Assembly (NCBI RefSeq): GCF_001665605.1
Contig: NZ_LZSV01000016.1
Coordinates: 1-64,000, forward strand
Source of the DNA: Mycobacterium sp. 852014-50255_SCH5639931
GTDB lineage: Bacteria; Actinomycetota; Actinomycetes; Mycobacteriales; Mycobacteriaceae
Direction: 5' to 3'
DNA length: 64,000 nucleotides
Shown here: positions 1 to 9,053 of the stretch, piece by piece
Numbering within the stretch: position 1 is the stretch's first letter
Layout of the letters: each line of letters starts with the position of its first letter
The notes under the pieces: generated by a model
Seen by the model: only the letters and a program-made list of their open reading frames with translations
Told to the model about the DNA's origin: nothing
The model's database searches: none
Translations under genes and position numbers: made by a program

Positions 1-86
1 GGCTCCGCAGTCGCGGTGGCCGACGGGATGGTCACGAGGGTGCCCGTGACCGCGGCAAGAACGAGCGTCTTACGGACGTTCTTCAA
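1..86 (-). CDS. rpfE: Resuscitation-promoting factor RpfE, N-terminal fragment
   Basis: Only the first 28 codons are inside the window; the rest lies off the left edge. The start is a TTG (minus strand, 86-84) preceded by an AAAGGAAAG ribosome binding site. The visible peptide begins LKNVRKTLVLAAV and continues as a hydrophobic stretch with small residues and an ATATA region, a Sec signal peptide. It closely resembles the N-terminus of M. tuberculosis RpfE, and the downstream gene order (mobA, korB, korA, clpX) matches that locus. RpfE is a secreted peptidoglycan-cleaving, lysozyme-like growth-resuscitation factor. The catalytic domain is not visible, so the call rests on the signal peptide and synteny. 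Confidence 0.75.
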   Translation of the reverse strand, partial: MKNVRKTLVLAAVTGTLVTIPSATATAE

Positions 87-302
87 TATCTTTCCTTTCG
101 CGGTGCGCGCGCGCCAAAGCAAGCCCACGGGGGTGGGCTGACGGTCTCTGGTTGATGCGGAAACCTGCTTCGGAACGTGCCGACTTGTTCCGGCACGACA
201 GCGGTGGGCTCGAATCGCCCAGCGGACTGCTGTCCGCCGGCCGCGGACTGGTCTTCGCCGTCCGCAGCCCCGCTCACACGCGGGTCCGTGATTCTGTTTT
301 CA

Positions 303-318
303 GTTACTCTTCCGTAAC
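303..318. promoter_or_regulatory. Inverted repeat GTTAC-N6-GTAAC upstream of rpfE
   Basis: Perfect 5-bp arms separated by six bases, about 220 bp upstream of the rpfE start. It could be a regulator site. GTAAC half-sites are seen in some MtrA targets, but the orientation here is inverted rather than direct, so no regulator is assigned. Confidence 0.3.
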
Positions 319-486
319 CCGTTGGGGGCTAACAGGGACCGTACGAGAACCAGCCGCGTTCGTCATCTTCGGAAAACGGCCATCTCGTTTCGGTAACGGG
401 GTGATCACGGCGCAATACCGCCGTCATTTTGGCAGGTCAGCCGCGCGATTTCGAGAAGTACCCAACAATCGTGCGGCCTTTCAAAT

Positions 487-502
487 CGTGAGCCGAATCA
501 CG
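487..502. promoter_or_regulatory. Crp (Rv3676)-type binding site
   Basis: The sequence CGTGAGCCGAATCACG is a perfect match to the mycobacterial cAMP receptor protein pattern (C/T)GTGA-N6-TCAC(G/A). It lies 400 bp upstream of rpfE in the long non-coding region. Another rpf gene, rpfA, is a known Crp target in M. tuberculosis. Binding here is inferred from sequence only. Confidence 0.5.
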
Positions 503-1141
503 TCCATTTTGTGAACTGGCGCACGTATTTGCGCTACCACGTTTGGGCCGCTTCGGGTCCAACGGACTCGGGTCCGCCGTCGCGAAGCAGCGTAGCCTAC
601 AACAAGTTACGTTGCTTCGCCGCGCGCCACGCCCGACTACGAGAGCGAATTGTGTTGTGCTGCTGGCTAACTTACATCGTTCGAATAACGGGCGCGGACA
701 CCGGCGGGCGTCGGCGCGTCGAGAGCGGAGTAAGATGAAACAGTCTTCCGCATAACACTTTTCGGTCACCACGTGCCCCCGATGAGGCCAGACCATGGAA
801 GGCGACTGCTCCGCCGAACGCCTCCGGCACACCGTCCGATTCGGCTATGCCAATTTGCTCACGGGAACTGTGGTTTCGGTCGACGCCCAGGTGCATAGAC
901 ACCGCGGCCTCCGATGAAGTGGCGGGCAATGGACCTGAAATCTGCGGTGTGCCAACAGATCACGATCCGCGGCCGGATTACCTATTCCACCAATGGCGAG
1001 TTACTTAGCCGATATCTAAGCGAGGAGGAGCATTTGTCTTATGTCGAATAGGGCTTGCGCATTCTCGGGCATGGGCGGTGCCCGAATTTACGCAGAATTT
1101 ATCCGACGCGATTTCGCCGCGGCCGGCTCGCGAGATTGCCG

Positions 1142-1747
1142 TCAGCTGCGGGGCTGCGCGAGGGCGCGGAGCTCCGCGTCGGTGTTGACGTTGGTCAGCC
1201 ACCGCGAATCCGACGTCACGACGCGCTGGGCATCCGATGAGTCCACCAAGGCGCGCATTTTGCGCTCGCCGACGGCCACCAACGCGTCGACACGGTCGGC
1301 CAGGTCCGTCCGGTACACCGCGGCAAGATAGTGGTCCTGGCCATCCCAGGGCAGCACCACCTCCGCACCGGTCTCCAGCGCCCGGCGCGCGAGGTCGTCG
1401 ATGAGTTCGACGGCCAGGAACGGCATGTCGACGGCGCAGACGAAGGCGAGGCGGGCGCCGGCATCGGCGGCCGCGCGCAATGCCCGCCCCGTCGCCGGCA
1501 ACGGGCCCAGGCCGCGCAGTTCGTCGCGCATGACCCGAGCGTGCAGTTCGGGCAACGGCTGCCCTTGGGCGGCCATGACAAGGACTGGGTCGCAACGCTG
1601 TTCGAGAATGCCGACGACGTGTTCGACCATCGTGGTTGCGTCGGAGCCCGCGGACCCGGGGACGGGCAGGCTCGCTTTGTCGCGCCCCATCCGTTGCGAT
1701 GCGCCGCCGGCGAGCACTACGCCGGCCAGTGAACTCGTTTCGCCCAC
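1142..1747 (-). CDS. mobA: Molybdenum cofactor guanylyltransferase MobA
   Basis: Protein of 201 residues. It transfers GMP from GTP to molybdopterin to make the guanine dinucleotide form of the cofactor in the cytosol. The N-terminal nucleotide-binding signature [19 protein letters not shown] is clear, followed by a GLGPLPA stretch and CAVDMPF (metal-binding Asp). The GTG start at 1747 was chosen because it lies one base after the korB stop and the protein then begins just before the signature; the open frame extends further upstream into korB. It is the last gene of the korA-korB-mobA operon. Nothing links molybdenum cofactor to KorAB directly, so co-transcription may be historical. Confidence 0.9.
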   Translation of the reverse strand: MGETSSLAGVVLAGGASQRMGRDKASLPVPGSAGSDATTMVEHVVGILEQRCDPVLVMAAQGQPLPELHARVMRDELRGLGPLPATGRALRAAADAGARLAFVCAVDMPFLAVELIDDLARRALETGAEVVLPWDGQDHYLAAVYRTDLADRVDALVAVGERKMRALVDSSDAQRVVTSDSRWLTNVNTDAELRALAQPRS

Positions 1748-1748
1748 G

Positions 1749-2840
1749 TCAGTCGACGGTCCAGGTGTCGCGCCCACGCAGCAGCGACTGCAGGGCGGCG
1801 TCGTCGAACGGCTTCGCGGCGCGGGCGGCCTGCACCTGCGAGCGCACCGCGTCGTCATAAGTGGGCCGGCTGACATCCCGGAAGATCCCGAGCACGGTGT
1901 GATCGAGATTCTGATCGGAGAGCCGCGACAGCGCGAAGGCGTAGGCCGAGTCGTCGGTGTGCGCGTCGTGCACCATGATCTCGTCGACGGACACGTCGGC
2001 AGTCTTGGCGAATTCGAGGCCGAAGCCGGACTTCACCACGCAGTACTCGCCGTCGGCGCCGAAGGTGATGGGCTCGCCGTGGCGGATGTTGATCACCCGT
2101 TCCTCGGCGCCTTCCTTGCGGAGCACGTCGAACGAGCCGTCGTTGAAAATCGGGCAGTCCTGCAGGATTTCGACCACCGCGGCACCGCGGTGCTCGGCGG
2201 CGGCGCGCAACACCTCGGACAGTCCATTGCGGTCGGAGTCGAGCGCGCGGCCGACGAACGTCGCCTCCGCGCCCAGCGCCAATGACGCCGGGTTGAACGG
2301 GTGATCCAGCGACCCCATGGGCGTCGACTTGGTGACCTTGCCGACCTCCGACGTCGGCGAGTACTGGCCCTTGGTCAACCCGTAGATCCGGTTGTTGAAC
2401 AACAGGATCGTGATGTTGACGTTGCGGCGCAGCGCGTGGATCAGGTGGTTGCCGCCGATCGACAACGCGTCGCCGTCACCCGTGACCACCCACACCGACA
2501 GGTCCTCGCGGGCCAGCGCCAGACCCGTTGCGATCGCCGGCGCGCGGCCGTGGATCGAGTGAAAGCCGTAGGTCTCCAAGTAATACGGGAACCGGCTCGA
2601 GCAGCCGATGCCGCTGATGAACACGATGTTCTCGCGACGCAGCCCGAGCTCGGGCAGGAAGTTTCGGATGGTGTTGAGGATGACGTAGTCACCACACCCG
2701 GGGCACCAGCGGACCTCTTGGTCACTGGTGAAGTCCTTGCCCTTCTGCGGCTGATCCGTGGTGGGCACACCGTCGTTTTTCTTCAACCTCGGGGTCAGCC
2801 CGAGGTCTGTGCCCGCCAGATTTCCCATCAGGTCGGTCAT
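1749..2840 (-). CDS. korB: 2-oxoglutarate:ferredoxin oxidoreductase, beta subunit
   Basis: Protein of 363 residues, the thiamine-diphosphate-binding half of the KorAB enzyme, which oxidatively decarboxylates 2-oxoglutarate to succinyl-CoA with reduction of ferredoxin. The CPGCG motif near residue 46 and the TPP/Mg signature [20 protein letters not shown] followed by NN are intact. The start ATG overlaps the korA stop by four bases (ATGA), indicating translational coupling. In mycobacteria this oxygen-tolerant enzyme gives an alternative to the oxoglutarate dehydrogenase complex in the TCA cycle. The gene is complete with no anomalies. Confidence 0.95.
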   Translation of the reverse strand: MTDLMGNLAGTDLGLTPRLKKNDGVPTTDQPQKGKDFTSDQEVRWCPGCGDYVILNTIRNFLPELGLRRENIVFISGIGCSSRFPYYLETYGFHSIHGRAPAIATGLALAREDLSVWVVTGDGDALSIGGNHLIHALRRNVNITILLFNNRIYGLTKGQYSPTSEVGKVTKSTPMGSLDHPFNPASLALGAEATFVGRALDSDRNGLSEVLRAAAEHRGAAVVEILQDCPIFNDGSFDVLRKEGAEERVINIRHGEPITFGADGEYCVVKSGFGLEFAKTADVSVDEIMVHDAHTDDSAYAFALSRLSDQNLDHTVLGIFRDVSRPTYDDAVRSQVQAARAAKPFDDAALQSLLRGRDTWTVD

Positions 2841-4825
2841 TCGCTAGCTCCCGCTCCAACCGTTGCTGCCGCCAGTCTGGCGACCATCGTCTTGTCCTGC
2901 TCGATTTCGGCGAGCGTGCCGCCCTGTGCGGCGCGGATGAGGCGCCCGATCTCGTCCGCGAGGAACGCGACACCCTGGACCTTGGTGACCGATTGCACGT
3001 CGATCAGGTACTTGCCGCGAAGTAGCAGCGCCAGCTGGCCGAGGTTCATCTCCGGGCATACCACCATCGGGTAGCGCCGCAACACATCACCCAGGTTCGC
3101 CGGGAACGGGTTCAGGTAGCGCAGGTGTGCATGTGCGACCTTGACGCCCTTGCGCCGCGCGCGCCGGCAGGCTTCACCGATCGGACCATACGAGCTGCCC
3201 CAGCCGATGAGCAGCAACTCGGCGTCTCCGGTCGGGTCGTCGACCTCGAGGTCGGGAACCGAGATGCCGTCAATCTTGGCCTGGCGCAACCGAACCATGA
3301 GGTCGTGGTTGACAGGCTCGTAGGAAATGGCACCCGAACCGTTCGCCGCTTCCAGGCCACCGATGCGGTGCTCGAGCCCGGGGGTGCCCGGAACGGCGAA
3401 TTGCCGGGCCAACGTTTCGGGGTCGCGGTTGTACGGCTGGAAGGGCTCGTCGGGTTTGGCGAAGGTGTGCTTGATCGGCTGCAGCGAGCCGACGTCCGGA
3501 ATGCGCCACGGCTCAGAGCCATTGGCGATCGCGCCGTCGGACAACACGATCACCGGCGTGTGGTAGGACACCGCGATCCGCACCGCCTCGATCGCGGTTT
3601 CGAAGCAGTCGGACGGCGAGCGTGGCGCCAGGACCGCAACCGGCGACTCCCCATTGCGGCCGTACAGCGCCTGCAGCAGGTCGGCCTGCTCGGTCTTGGT
3701 GGGCAGGCCGGTTGAGGGCCCGCCCCGCTGCACGTCGATGACCAGCAAGGGCAGCTCGGTCATCACCGCGAGGCCCAGCGCTTCCGACTTCAGCGAAATG
3801 CCGGGTCCGGACGTGCTGGTGACGCCGAGGGCACCGCCGTACGAGGCGCCGATCGCCGCGCAGATGCCGCCGATCTCGTCCTCGGCCTGGAAGGTGATGA
3901 CGTTGAAGTTCTTGTGCTTGGACAGCTCGTGCAGGATGTCCGACGCCGGCGTGATCGGGTAGCTGCCGAGCACGACCGAAATGTCGGCCAACTGACCGGC
4001 CGCGACGATGCCGTAGGCCAGCGCGGTGTTGCCGGAGATCTGCCGGTATTCGCCGGACGGCAGGGTCGCCCGTGAGACCTCGTAGGTGGTGCCGAATGCC
4101 TCGGTCGTCTCGCCGTAGTTCCACCCTGCCTTGAGCGCGAGGACGTTGGCCTCCGCGATGTCAGGCTTGCGGGCGAACTTCTCCTTGATGAATTTCTCGC
4201 TGGCTTCGATCGGCCGCCCGTACATCCATGACAGCAGGCCCAGCGCGAACATGTTTTTGGCGCGTTGCCCGTCCTTCTTCGACGCGCCGATCGCCTCGAC
4301 GGCGCCCAGCGTGAGCGTGGTCATCGCGACGGAATGCACCACGTAGTCGGACAACTCGTCGGACTCGAGCGGGTTCGTTACGTAGCCCACCTTGGTCAGG
4401 TTGCGCTTGGTGAACTCGTCGGAGTTCGCGATGACCATGCCGCCGCGCGGGAGGTCACCGAGGTTGGCCTTGAGCGCCGCCGGGTTCATCGCTACGAGCA
4501 CGTCAGGGCGGTCACCGGCGGTCAGGATGTCGTAGTCGGCGATTTGGATCTGGAAGGACGAGACCCCGGGCAGGGTGCCTGCGGGGGCGCGGATCTCCGC
4601 GGGATAGTTCGGCTGGGTCGCCAGGTCGTTTCCGAAAAGCGCTGCCTCCGAGGTGAACCGGTCACCGGTCAGCTGCATGCCGTCGCCGGAGTCCCCGGCA
4701 AAGCGAATGACGACTTGTTCCAGGCGCTGGCGGTCTGACCCGCCACCGGAAGGCGACCCGTTCGAGCCGTTGTGAGAATCAGACCCGGCTCCGCTGCCGT
4801 TCGGATCCACGTATCCGCCTTCCAT
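2837..4825 (-). CDS. korA: 2-oxoglutarate:ferredoxin oxidoreductase, alpha (gamma-alpha fused) subunit
   Basis: Protein of 662 residues. The N-terminal third is a gamma-type domain (IRFAGDSGDGMQLTG, roughly 40-55). The central part is the pyrimidine-binding alpha domain with the YPITPASDILHEL motif, and the C-terminal part is a transketolase-like domain. It pairs with KorB. The first 35 residues are rich in Gly, Ser and Asn, a poorly conserved tail. The ATG at 4825 has no clear ribosome binding site, but GGAAGGCGG just inside the frame would place a GTG start five codons later (4810); either is possible. The M. tuberculosis MFS gene between korA and clpX (Rv2456c) is missing. Confidence 0.94.
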   Translation of the reverse strand: MEGGYVDPNGSGAGSDSHNGSNGSPSGGGSDRQRLEQVVIRFAGDSGDGMQLTGDRFTSEAALFGNDLATQPNYPAEIRAPAGTLPGVSSFQIQIADYDILTAGDRPDVLVAMNPAALKANLGDLPRGGMVIANSDEFTKRNLTKVGYVTNPLESDELSDYVVHSVAMTTLTLGAVEAIGASKKDGQRAKNMFALGLLSWMYGRPIEASEKFIKEKFARKPDIAEANVLALKAGWNYGETTEAFGTTYEVSRATLPSGEYRQISGNTALAYGIVAAGQLADISVVLGSYPITPASDILHELSKHKNFNVITFQAEDEIGGICAAIGASYGGALGVTSTSGPGISLKSEALGLAVMTELPLLVIDVQRGGPSTGLPTKTEQADLLQALYGRNGESPVAVLAPRSPSDCFETAIEAVRIAVSYHTPVIVLSDGAIANGSEPWRIPDVGSLQPIKHTFAKPDEPFQPYNRDPETLARQFAVPGTPGLEHRIGGLEAANGSGAISYEPVNHDLMVRLRQAKIDGISVPDLEVDDPTGDAELLLIGWGSSYGPIGEACRRARRKGVKVAHAHLRYLNPFPANLGDVLRRYPMVVCPEMNLGQLALLLRGKYLIDVQSVTKVQGVAFLADEIGRLIRAAQGGTLAEIEQDKTMVARLAAATVGAGASE

Positions 4826-5210
4826 TCGCTATCCGGATAGGCACTTCGCTGGAGCTTTACGTTACGCGCTGTTCAAGCGAGTCCCGCACCCTCGCGCTGT
4901 GTGTCACTGGTGGTACCAATTATGGCACTTCTTTAAGAGACTCTAAGACGAGAATGGCCGTCTCTAAACCATTACACGCAGCGGTTTTCACCTAAAACCG
5001 ATGTCAGCCGGGGGACGGTGGCGCCGACCATCAAAAGTGTGGTATTGGTCACTCTTGCGCGGCGGCGGCCAATTCTCTGGGCACCGTTTCCTGCATCGCG
5101 ATCATTCGAGCGCGCCCGTCAGCCGGCGCGGTACGGGGCTGGGGGTGGCAGCGGCGGCCGGCATGCGCATCTAGTACCAAAATGCGCGGCCGCTCGACCG
5201 CCGGGGAGTG
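4826..5210. other. Intergenic region between clpX and korA
   Basis: There are 385 bases without a gene, containing the korA promoter and the end of the clpX transcript. AGAGAC (4936-4941) and GTCTCT form six-base inverted arms separated by about 18 bases in an AT-richer stretch, a possible hairpin or operator. M. tuberculosis has an MFS transporter gene here; no trace of it could be read. Confidence 0.5.
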
Positions 5211-6491
5211 TTAGGCGCTCTTGTCGCGGCGCTCGGTGCGCGACGGCTTGCGCGGCACGATCGTCGGCAGCACGTTGTCCTGCACGGTCTCCTTGGTCAC
5301 CACGACCTTGGCGACGTCGTCGCGGCTCGGGATGTCATACATCACCGGCAGCAGGACCTCTTCCATGATGGCGCGCAGACCGCGGGCGCCCGTGCCGCGG
5401 TGGATGGCCTGGTCGGCGATCGCCTCCAGCGCGTCATCGGTGAATTCGAGCTCGACGCCGTCCATCTCGAACAGCCGGGTGTATTGCTTGACCAGAGCGT
5501 TCTTCGGCTCGGACAGGATCTTGACCAACGACTCCCGATCCAGGTTGGTCACCGAGGCGACCACCGGCAGCCGGCCGATGAACTCGGGGATCAGGCCGAA
5601 CTTGATCAGGTCCTCGGGCATGACGTCGGAGAAGTGGTCGGTGGTGTCGATTTCGGCCTTCGAGCGGACCTCGGCGCCGAAGCCCAGGCCCCGCTTGCCG
5701 ACGCGCTCGTAGATGATCTTCTCCAGGCCGGCGAACGCCCCCGCGACGATGAACAGCACGTTGGTGGTGTCGATCTGGATGAACTCTTGGTGCGGGTGCT
5801 TGCGGCCGCCCTGCGGGGGAACCGACGCCTGCGTGCCCTCCAGGATTTTCAGCAGCGCCTGCTGAACGCCCTCGCCGGAGACGTCGCGGGTGATCGACGG
5901 GTTCTCGCTCTTGCGGGCGATCTTGTCGACCTCGTCGATGTAGATGATTCCGGTCTCGGCGCGCTTGACGTCGTAGTCGGCGGCCTGAATGAGTTTGAGC
6001 AGAATGTTTTCGACGTCCTCACCGACGTAACCGGCTTCGGTCAGCGCGGTGGCGTCGGCGATGGCGAACGGCACGTTGAGCATCTTGGCCAGGGTCTGCG
6101 CCAGGTAGGTCTTGCCGCAGCCGGTGGGGCCGAGCATCAGGATGTTGGACTTGGTCAGCTCAACCGGCTCGTGCCGGGAGTCGCGGCCCTTCTCCCCGGC
6201 CTGGATGCGCTTGTAGTGGTTGTAGACGGCGACGGCCAGCGTCCGCTTGGCGGTGTCCTGCCCGATGACGTAGCCCTCCAGGAACTCCCGGATTTCAACC
6301 GGCTTAGGGAGTTCGTCAAGTTTGACGTCGTCGGCGTCGGCCAGCTCCTCTTCGATGATCTCGTTACAGAGGTCGATGCACTCGTCGCAGATGTATACAC
6401 CGGGGCCAGCAATGAGTTTCTTGACCTGCTTCTGACTCTTCCCGCAGAACGAGCACTTCAGCAGGTCACCGCCGTCTCCGATGCGCGCCAT
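5211..6491 (-). CDS. clpX: ATP-dependent unfoldase ClpX
   Basis: Protein of 426 residues, the AAA+ hexamer that unfolds substrates and feeds them to ClpP1P2. The N-terminal zinc-binding domain has Cys13, Cys16, Cys35 and Cys38 (CSFC and CDEC). Walker A is GPTGCGKT at 121-128, Walker B is [10 protein letters not shown], and a sensor/arginine region [14 protein letters not shown] lies near the C-terminus. Length is typical. The ATG at 6491 gives a standard start [12 protein letters not shown]; the nearest purine-rich element (AAAGGAAG) is about 20 bases upstream, unusually far. It stands alone, divergent from mmuM, as in M. tuberculosis. Confidence 0.97.
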   Translation of the reverse strand: MARIGDGGDLLKCSFCGKSQKQVKKLIAGPGVYICDECIDLCNEIIEEELADADDVKLDELPKPVEIREFLEGYVIGQDTAKRTLAVAVYNHYKRIQAGEKGRDSRHEPVELTKSNILMLGPTGCGKTYLAQTLAKMLNVPFAIADATALTEAGYVGEDVENILLKLIQAADYDVKRAETGIIYIDEVDKIARKSENPSITRDVSGEGVQQALLKILEGTQASVPPQGGRKHPHQEFIQIDTTNVLFIVAGAFAGLEKIIYERVGKRGLGFGAEVRSKAEIDTTDHFSDVMPEDLIKFGLIPEFIGRLPVVASVTNLDRESLVKILSEPKNALVKQYTRLFEMDGVELEFTDDALEAIADQAIHRGTGARGLRAIMEEVLLPVMYDIPSRDDVAKVVVTKETVQDNVLPTIVPRKPSRTERRDKSA

Positions 6492-6804
6492 GGTGCTGAG
6501 GGCCTACTTCCTTTTCGCCGTTCGTGTTGCTCTGCCGCATGTATGCCCCGACGCTACCCGCTAGATCGGGCCCGACGCGACCATTAAGGCCGAATCGCGT
6601 CGGTGGTATTCATGCTGTCCGTCTGCATGAAACATATAGCCAGACGGCGCCCGTCACTCGCGAAAGACGCGCTTTGCGTGTCTTTGGCGTGTCGCGGTCG
6701 TTACCCAACCGAGGCTGGTGCGCCGACCGATCCCCACTTCCGCTGGAGATGCCGACCCCGGAAGAAATGGGCAGATCCCCAAGAAATCACCCTACAGTGG
6801 CCGG
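6492..6804. other. Divergent clpX/mmuM intergenic region with two inverted repeats
   Basis: There are 313 bases without a gene. A near-perfect 23-base palindrome (6663-6685: AAAGACGCGC, TTT, GCGTGTCTTT) has one G-T pair in its stem. A second repeat has arms CCGTCTG (6619-6625) and CAGACGG (6641-6647). These may be operators for clpX or mmuM, or a transcript end; no known consensus was recognised. Confidence 0.45.
6793..6804 (+). promoter_or_regulatory. -10 element of a leaderless mmuM transcript
   Basis: TACAGT (6793-6798) fits TANNNT and is followed by six bases and then the GTG start at 6805, so transcription would begin at the start codon. No ribosome binding site is present. Confidence 0.6.
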
Positions 6805-7686
6805 GTGGAATTGGCTCTGAACAGCGGGGCGGTCCTGATCAACGATGGCGGCCTGGCCACCGAGCTCCAAGCGCGCGGGCATGACCTCTCCGACCCGCTG
6901 TGGTCGGCGAGGTTACTGGCGGACGACCCGCACGAAATCGTCTCCATTCACGACGCGTTTTATCGCGCCGGTGCCGCGATCGCGACGACAGCGAGCTACC
7001 AGGCGTCGTTCGAGGGCTTCGCTTCCCGCGGGATCGACCGAGCAGAAGCCGACGTGCTGCTACGCCGCAGCGTCCAACTTGCGAAGACCGCGCGTGACCA
7101 CGCGGACGCGGGCGGGCTCGTCGCCGCCTCGGTCGGCCCGTACGGCGCCGCATTGGCCGACGGATCGGAATACCGCGGACGCTACGGCCTATCCGTGGCG
7201 GCTTTGCGGAGATGGCACCGACCCCGGCTCGAGATCCTGGCCGACGCCGGCGCCGACGTGCTGGCGTGCGAGACCGTGCCCGACATCGACGAGGCCGAGG
7301 CGCTGGTCGATCTGGTCGGTTCGGTCGGCGCGCCGGCCTGGCTCAGCTTCACCATCGACGGCACCAGAACCCGGGCCGGGCAACCGCTGGCCGAGGCGTT
7401 CGCCGTCGCCGCCGGGGTGCGCGACATTGTCGCGATTGGGGTCAATTGCTGTGCACCCGAGGACGTGCTGCCGGCGATCGAGATCGCCTCGGCAACCGGC
7501 AAGCCGGTGATCGTTTACCCCAACAGCGGCGAGCGCTGGGACGGTCGAGGCTGGGCGGGGCCGCGTTCGTTCTCCGCGCGGCTGGCCACGCAGTGGGTCG
7601 CGGCGGGCGCGCGCATCGTCGGTGGCTGCTGCCGGGTGGGGCCGGCCGACATCGCCGACGTCGCGGCCACCCTGCGCCCGACGTGA
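6805..7686 (+). CDS. mmuM: Homocysteine S-methyltransferase
   Basis: Protein of 293 residues. It transfers a methyl group from S-methylmethionine (or S-adenosylmethionine) to homocysteine to make methionine. The zinc-binding cysteines of the family are visible in GVNCCAPED and the C-terminal GGCCRVGP. The N-terminal LINDGGLATEL and the central ATTASYQASFEGF are typical of the MmuM/BHMT fold. The open frame extends upstream, but GTG at 6805 gives a start matching the M. tuberculosis homologue and sits just after a leaderless promoter. It converges on clpP2 with a nine-base gap. Confidence 0.93.
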   Translation: MELALNSGAVLINDGGLATELQARGHDLSDPLWSARLLADDPHEIVSIHDAFYRAGAAIATTASYQASFEGFASRGIDRAEADVLLRRSVQLAKTARDHADAGGLVAASVGPYGAALADGSEYRGRYGLSVAALRRWHRPRLEILADAGADVLACETVPDIDEAEALVDLVGSVGAPAWLSFTIDGTRTRAGQPLAEAFAVAAGVRDIVAIGVNCCAPEDVLPAIEIASATGKPVIVYPNSGERWDGRGWAGPRSFSARLATQWVAAGARIVGGCCRVGPADIADVAATLRPT

Positions 7687-7695
7687 CCGACAGAC

Positions 7696-8340
7696 CTACG
7701 CGTTCTGCGCGGAGAGCTTCCGGTACTCCAGGACGGTGTCGATGATCCCGTAGTCCTTCGCCTCTTCGGCGGTCAGGATCTTGTCCCGGTCGGTGTCCTT
7801 GCGGACCGTCGCGGCGTCCCTGCCGGTGTGGCGGGCCAGCGTGGTCTCCATCAGCGTGCGCATCCGCTCGATCTCGGCGGCCTGGATCTCCAGATCGGAG
7901 AACTGGCCCTGGATCACGCCCTGAAGCGACGGCTGGTGGATCAGCACCCGCGCGTTGGGCAGCGCCATCCGCTTGCCGGGAGTTCCCGCGGCCAGCAACA
8001 CCGCCGCGGCAGAGGCGGCCTGGCCCAGGCACACCGTCTGAATGTCGGCGCGCACGTACTGCATGGTGTCGTAAATCGCCATCAGCGAGGTGAATCCGCC
8101 GCCGGGCGAGTTGATGTACATGGTGATGTCGCGGTCGGGGTCCAGCGACTCCAACACCAGCAGCTGCGCCATGATGTCGTTCGCCGAAGCGTCGTCCACC
8201 TGGACGCCGAGGAAGATGATGCGCTCTTCGAACAGCTTGTTGTAGGGATTCGACTCCTTGACACCGAAGCTCGAGTGCTCGATGAACGACGGCAGGATGT
8301 AGCGCGCCTGCGGCTGGATCTGAGGGTGCTGAGTACTCAC
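7696..8340 (-). CDS. clpP2: ATP-dependent Clp protease proteolytic subunit ClpP2
   Basis: Protein of 214 residues, one of two paralogous serine protease rings forming the mixed ClpP1P2 tetradecamer, essential in mycobacteria. The catalytic triad is Ser110 (in GQAASAAA), His135 (IHQP) and Asp186 (TDRDK). The N-terminal ASPF-like extension and the INSPGG oxyanion motif at about residue 77 are present. Its ATG overlaps the clpP1 stop by four bases, so the two subunits are coupled and made in similar amounts. Expression should follow the ClgR box upstream of clpP1. Confidence 0.97.
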   Translation of the reverse strand: MSTQHPQIQPQARYILPSFIEHSSFGVKESNPYNKLFEERIIFLGVQVDDASANDIMAQLLVLESLDPDRDITMYINSPGGGFTSLMAIYDTMQYVRADIQTVCLGQAASAAAVLLAAGTPGKRMALPNARVLIHQPSLQGVIQGQFSDLEIQAAEIERMRTLMETTLARHTGRDAATVRKDTDRDKILTAEEAKDYGIIDTVLEYRKLSAQNA

Positions 8341-8936
8341 TGGGCTTCTCCGTTGGTGATGTGGGCGGCGCGCGTGATGATGTGGTCGACGAACCCGTAT
8401 TCCAGTGCTTCCGGGGCGGTGAACCAGCGGTCACGATCGGAATCGGCCTCGATGCGTTCGATCGACTGCCCGGTGAATTCCGCGTTCAGCCGGAACATCT
8501 CCTTCTTGATGACGTGGAACTGCTCGGCCTGGATGGCGATGTCGGCCGCGCTGCCCGTCACCCCGCCGAGCGGCTGGTGCATCAGGATGCGCGCGTGGGG
8601 CAGCGCGTAGCGCTTGCCCTTGGTGCCGGCCGCGAGCAGGAACTCGCCCATCGAGGCCGCCATACCCATCGCGTAGGTGGCGATGTCGCAGGGCGCCAGC
8701 ACCATGGTGTCGTAGATGGCCATGCCGGCGCTGATCGATCCGCCCGGGGAGTTGATGTACAGCGAGATGTCCTTGTCGCCATCCTCGGCGGCGAGCAGCA
8801 GGATCTGCGCGCACAGCCGGTTGGCGACCTCGTCGTTCACCTCCGAACCCAGGAAGATGATGCGCTCGGAGAGCAAGCGCTCATAGACCGAGTCCGTGAG
8901 GTTGAGCCCTTGCGAGGGCGAACGCATGTCAGACAC
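8337..8936 (-). CDS. clpP1: ATP-dependent Clp protease proteolytic subunit ClpP1
   Basis: Protein of 199 residues, the partner ring of ClpP2. The triad is Ser95 (GMAASMG), His120 (MHQP) and Asp169 (SDRDRW). The GTG at 8936 gives VSDMRSPSQ; an in-frame ATG three codons later (8927) is an alternative, and a purine-rich AAAGCAGG lies about 12 bases upstream of the GTG. It is first in the clpP1-clpP2 operon. It lies downstream of tig on the same strand, with a ClgR-type palindrome in the 117-base gap. Confidence 0.97.
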   Translation of the reverse strand: MSDMRSPSQGLNLTDSVYERLLSERIIFLGSEVNDEVANRLCAQILLLAAEDGDKDISLYINSPGGSISAGMAIYDTMVLAPCDIATYAMGMAASMGEFLLAAGTKGKRYALPHARILMHQPLGGVTGSAADIAIQAEQFHVIKKEMFRLNAEFTGQSIERIEADSDRDRWFTAPEALEYGFVDHIITRAAHITNGEAQ

Positions 8937-9033
8937 GACTGGGTTACCTGCTTTCTCGAGTTCTTCTATGCACCGACACTAACCAACCGAGCCCACTCTT
9001 TCGCGGCCACGCTCCCCCTCAATTGGGCGCTTT

Positions 9034-9044
9034 CGCTCACAGCG
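9034..9044. promoter_or_regulatory. ClgR-type operator upstream of clpP1P2
   Basis: CGCTCACAGCG matches the actinobacterial ClgR core CGCYNANRGCG exactly. It sits 98 bp upstream of the clpP1 start, between clpP1 and the tig stop. ClgR is the known activator of clpP1P2 in mycobacteria and corynebacteria. The outer A/T positions of the longer consensus are only partly met. Confidence 0.65.
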
Positions 9045-9053
9045 TCAAACCGG

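Larger units (their letters stand above)
87..1141. other. Long non-coding region upstream of rpfE
   Basis: There are 1055 bases without a convincing gene. Base composition is less GC-rich than the flanking genes, and the open frames present have atypical amino-acid content and no good ribosome binding site. It holds a Crp-like palindrome (487-502), an inverted repeat GTTAC-N6-GTAAC (303-318) and an orphan GAGGAGGAG Shine-Dalgarno-like run (1021-1029) followed by a five-codon TTG frame. The size and motifs suggest a long promoter or 5' leader for rpfE, or decayed small genes; M. tuberculosis annotations place small hypotheticals here. Confidence 0.5.

Noticed and set aside
152..832. Open frames of 120 and 131 codons upstream of rpfE
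   Set aside because: No ribosome binding site, odd composition rich in Arg/Ser, and no recognised domain; kept as non-coding.
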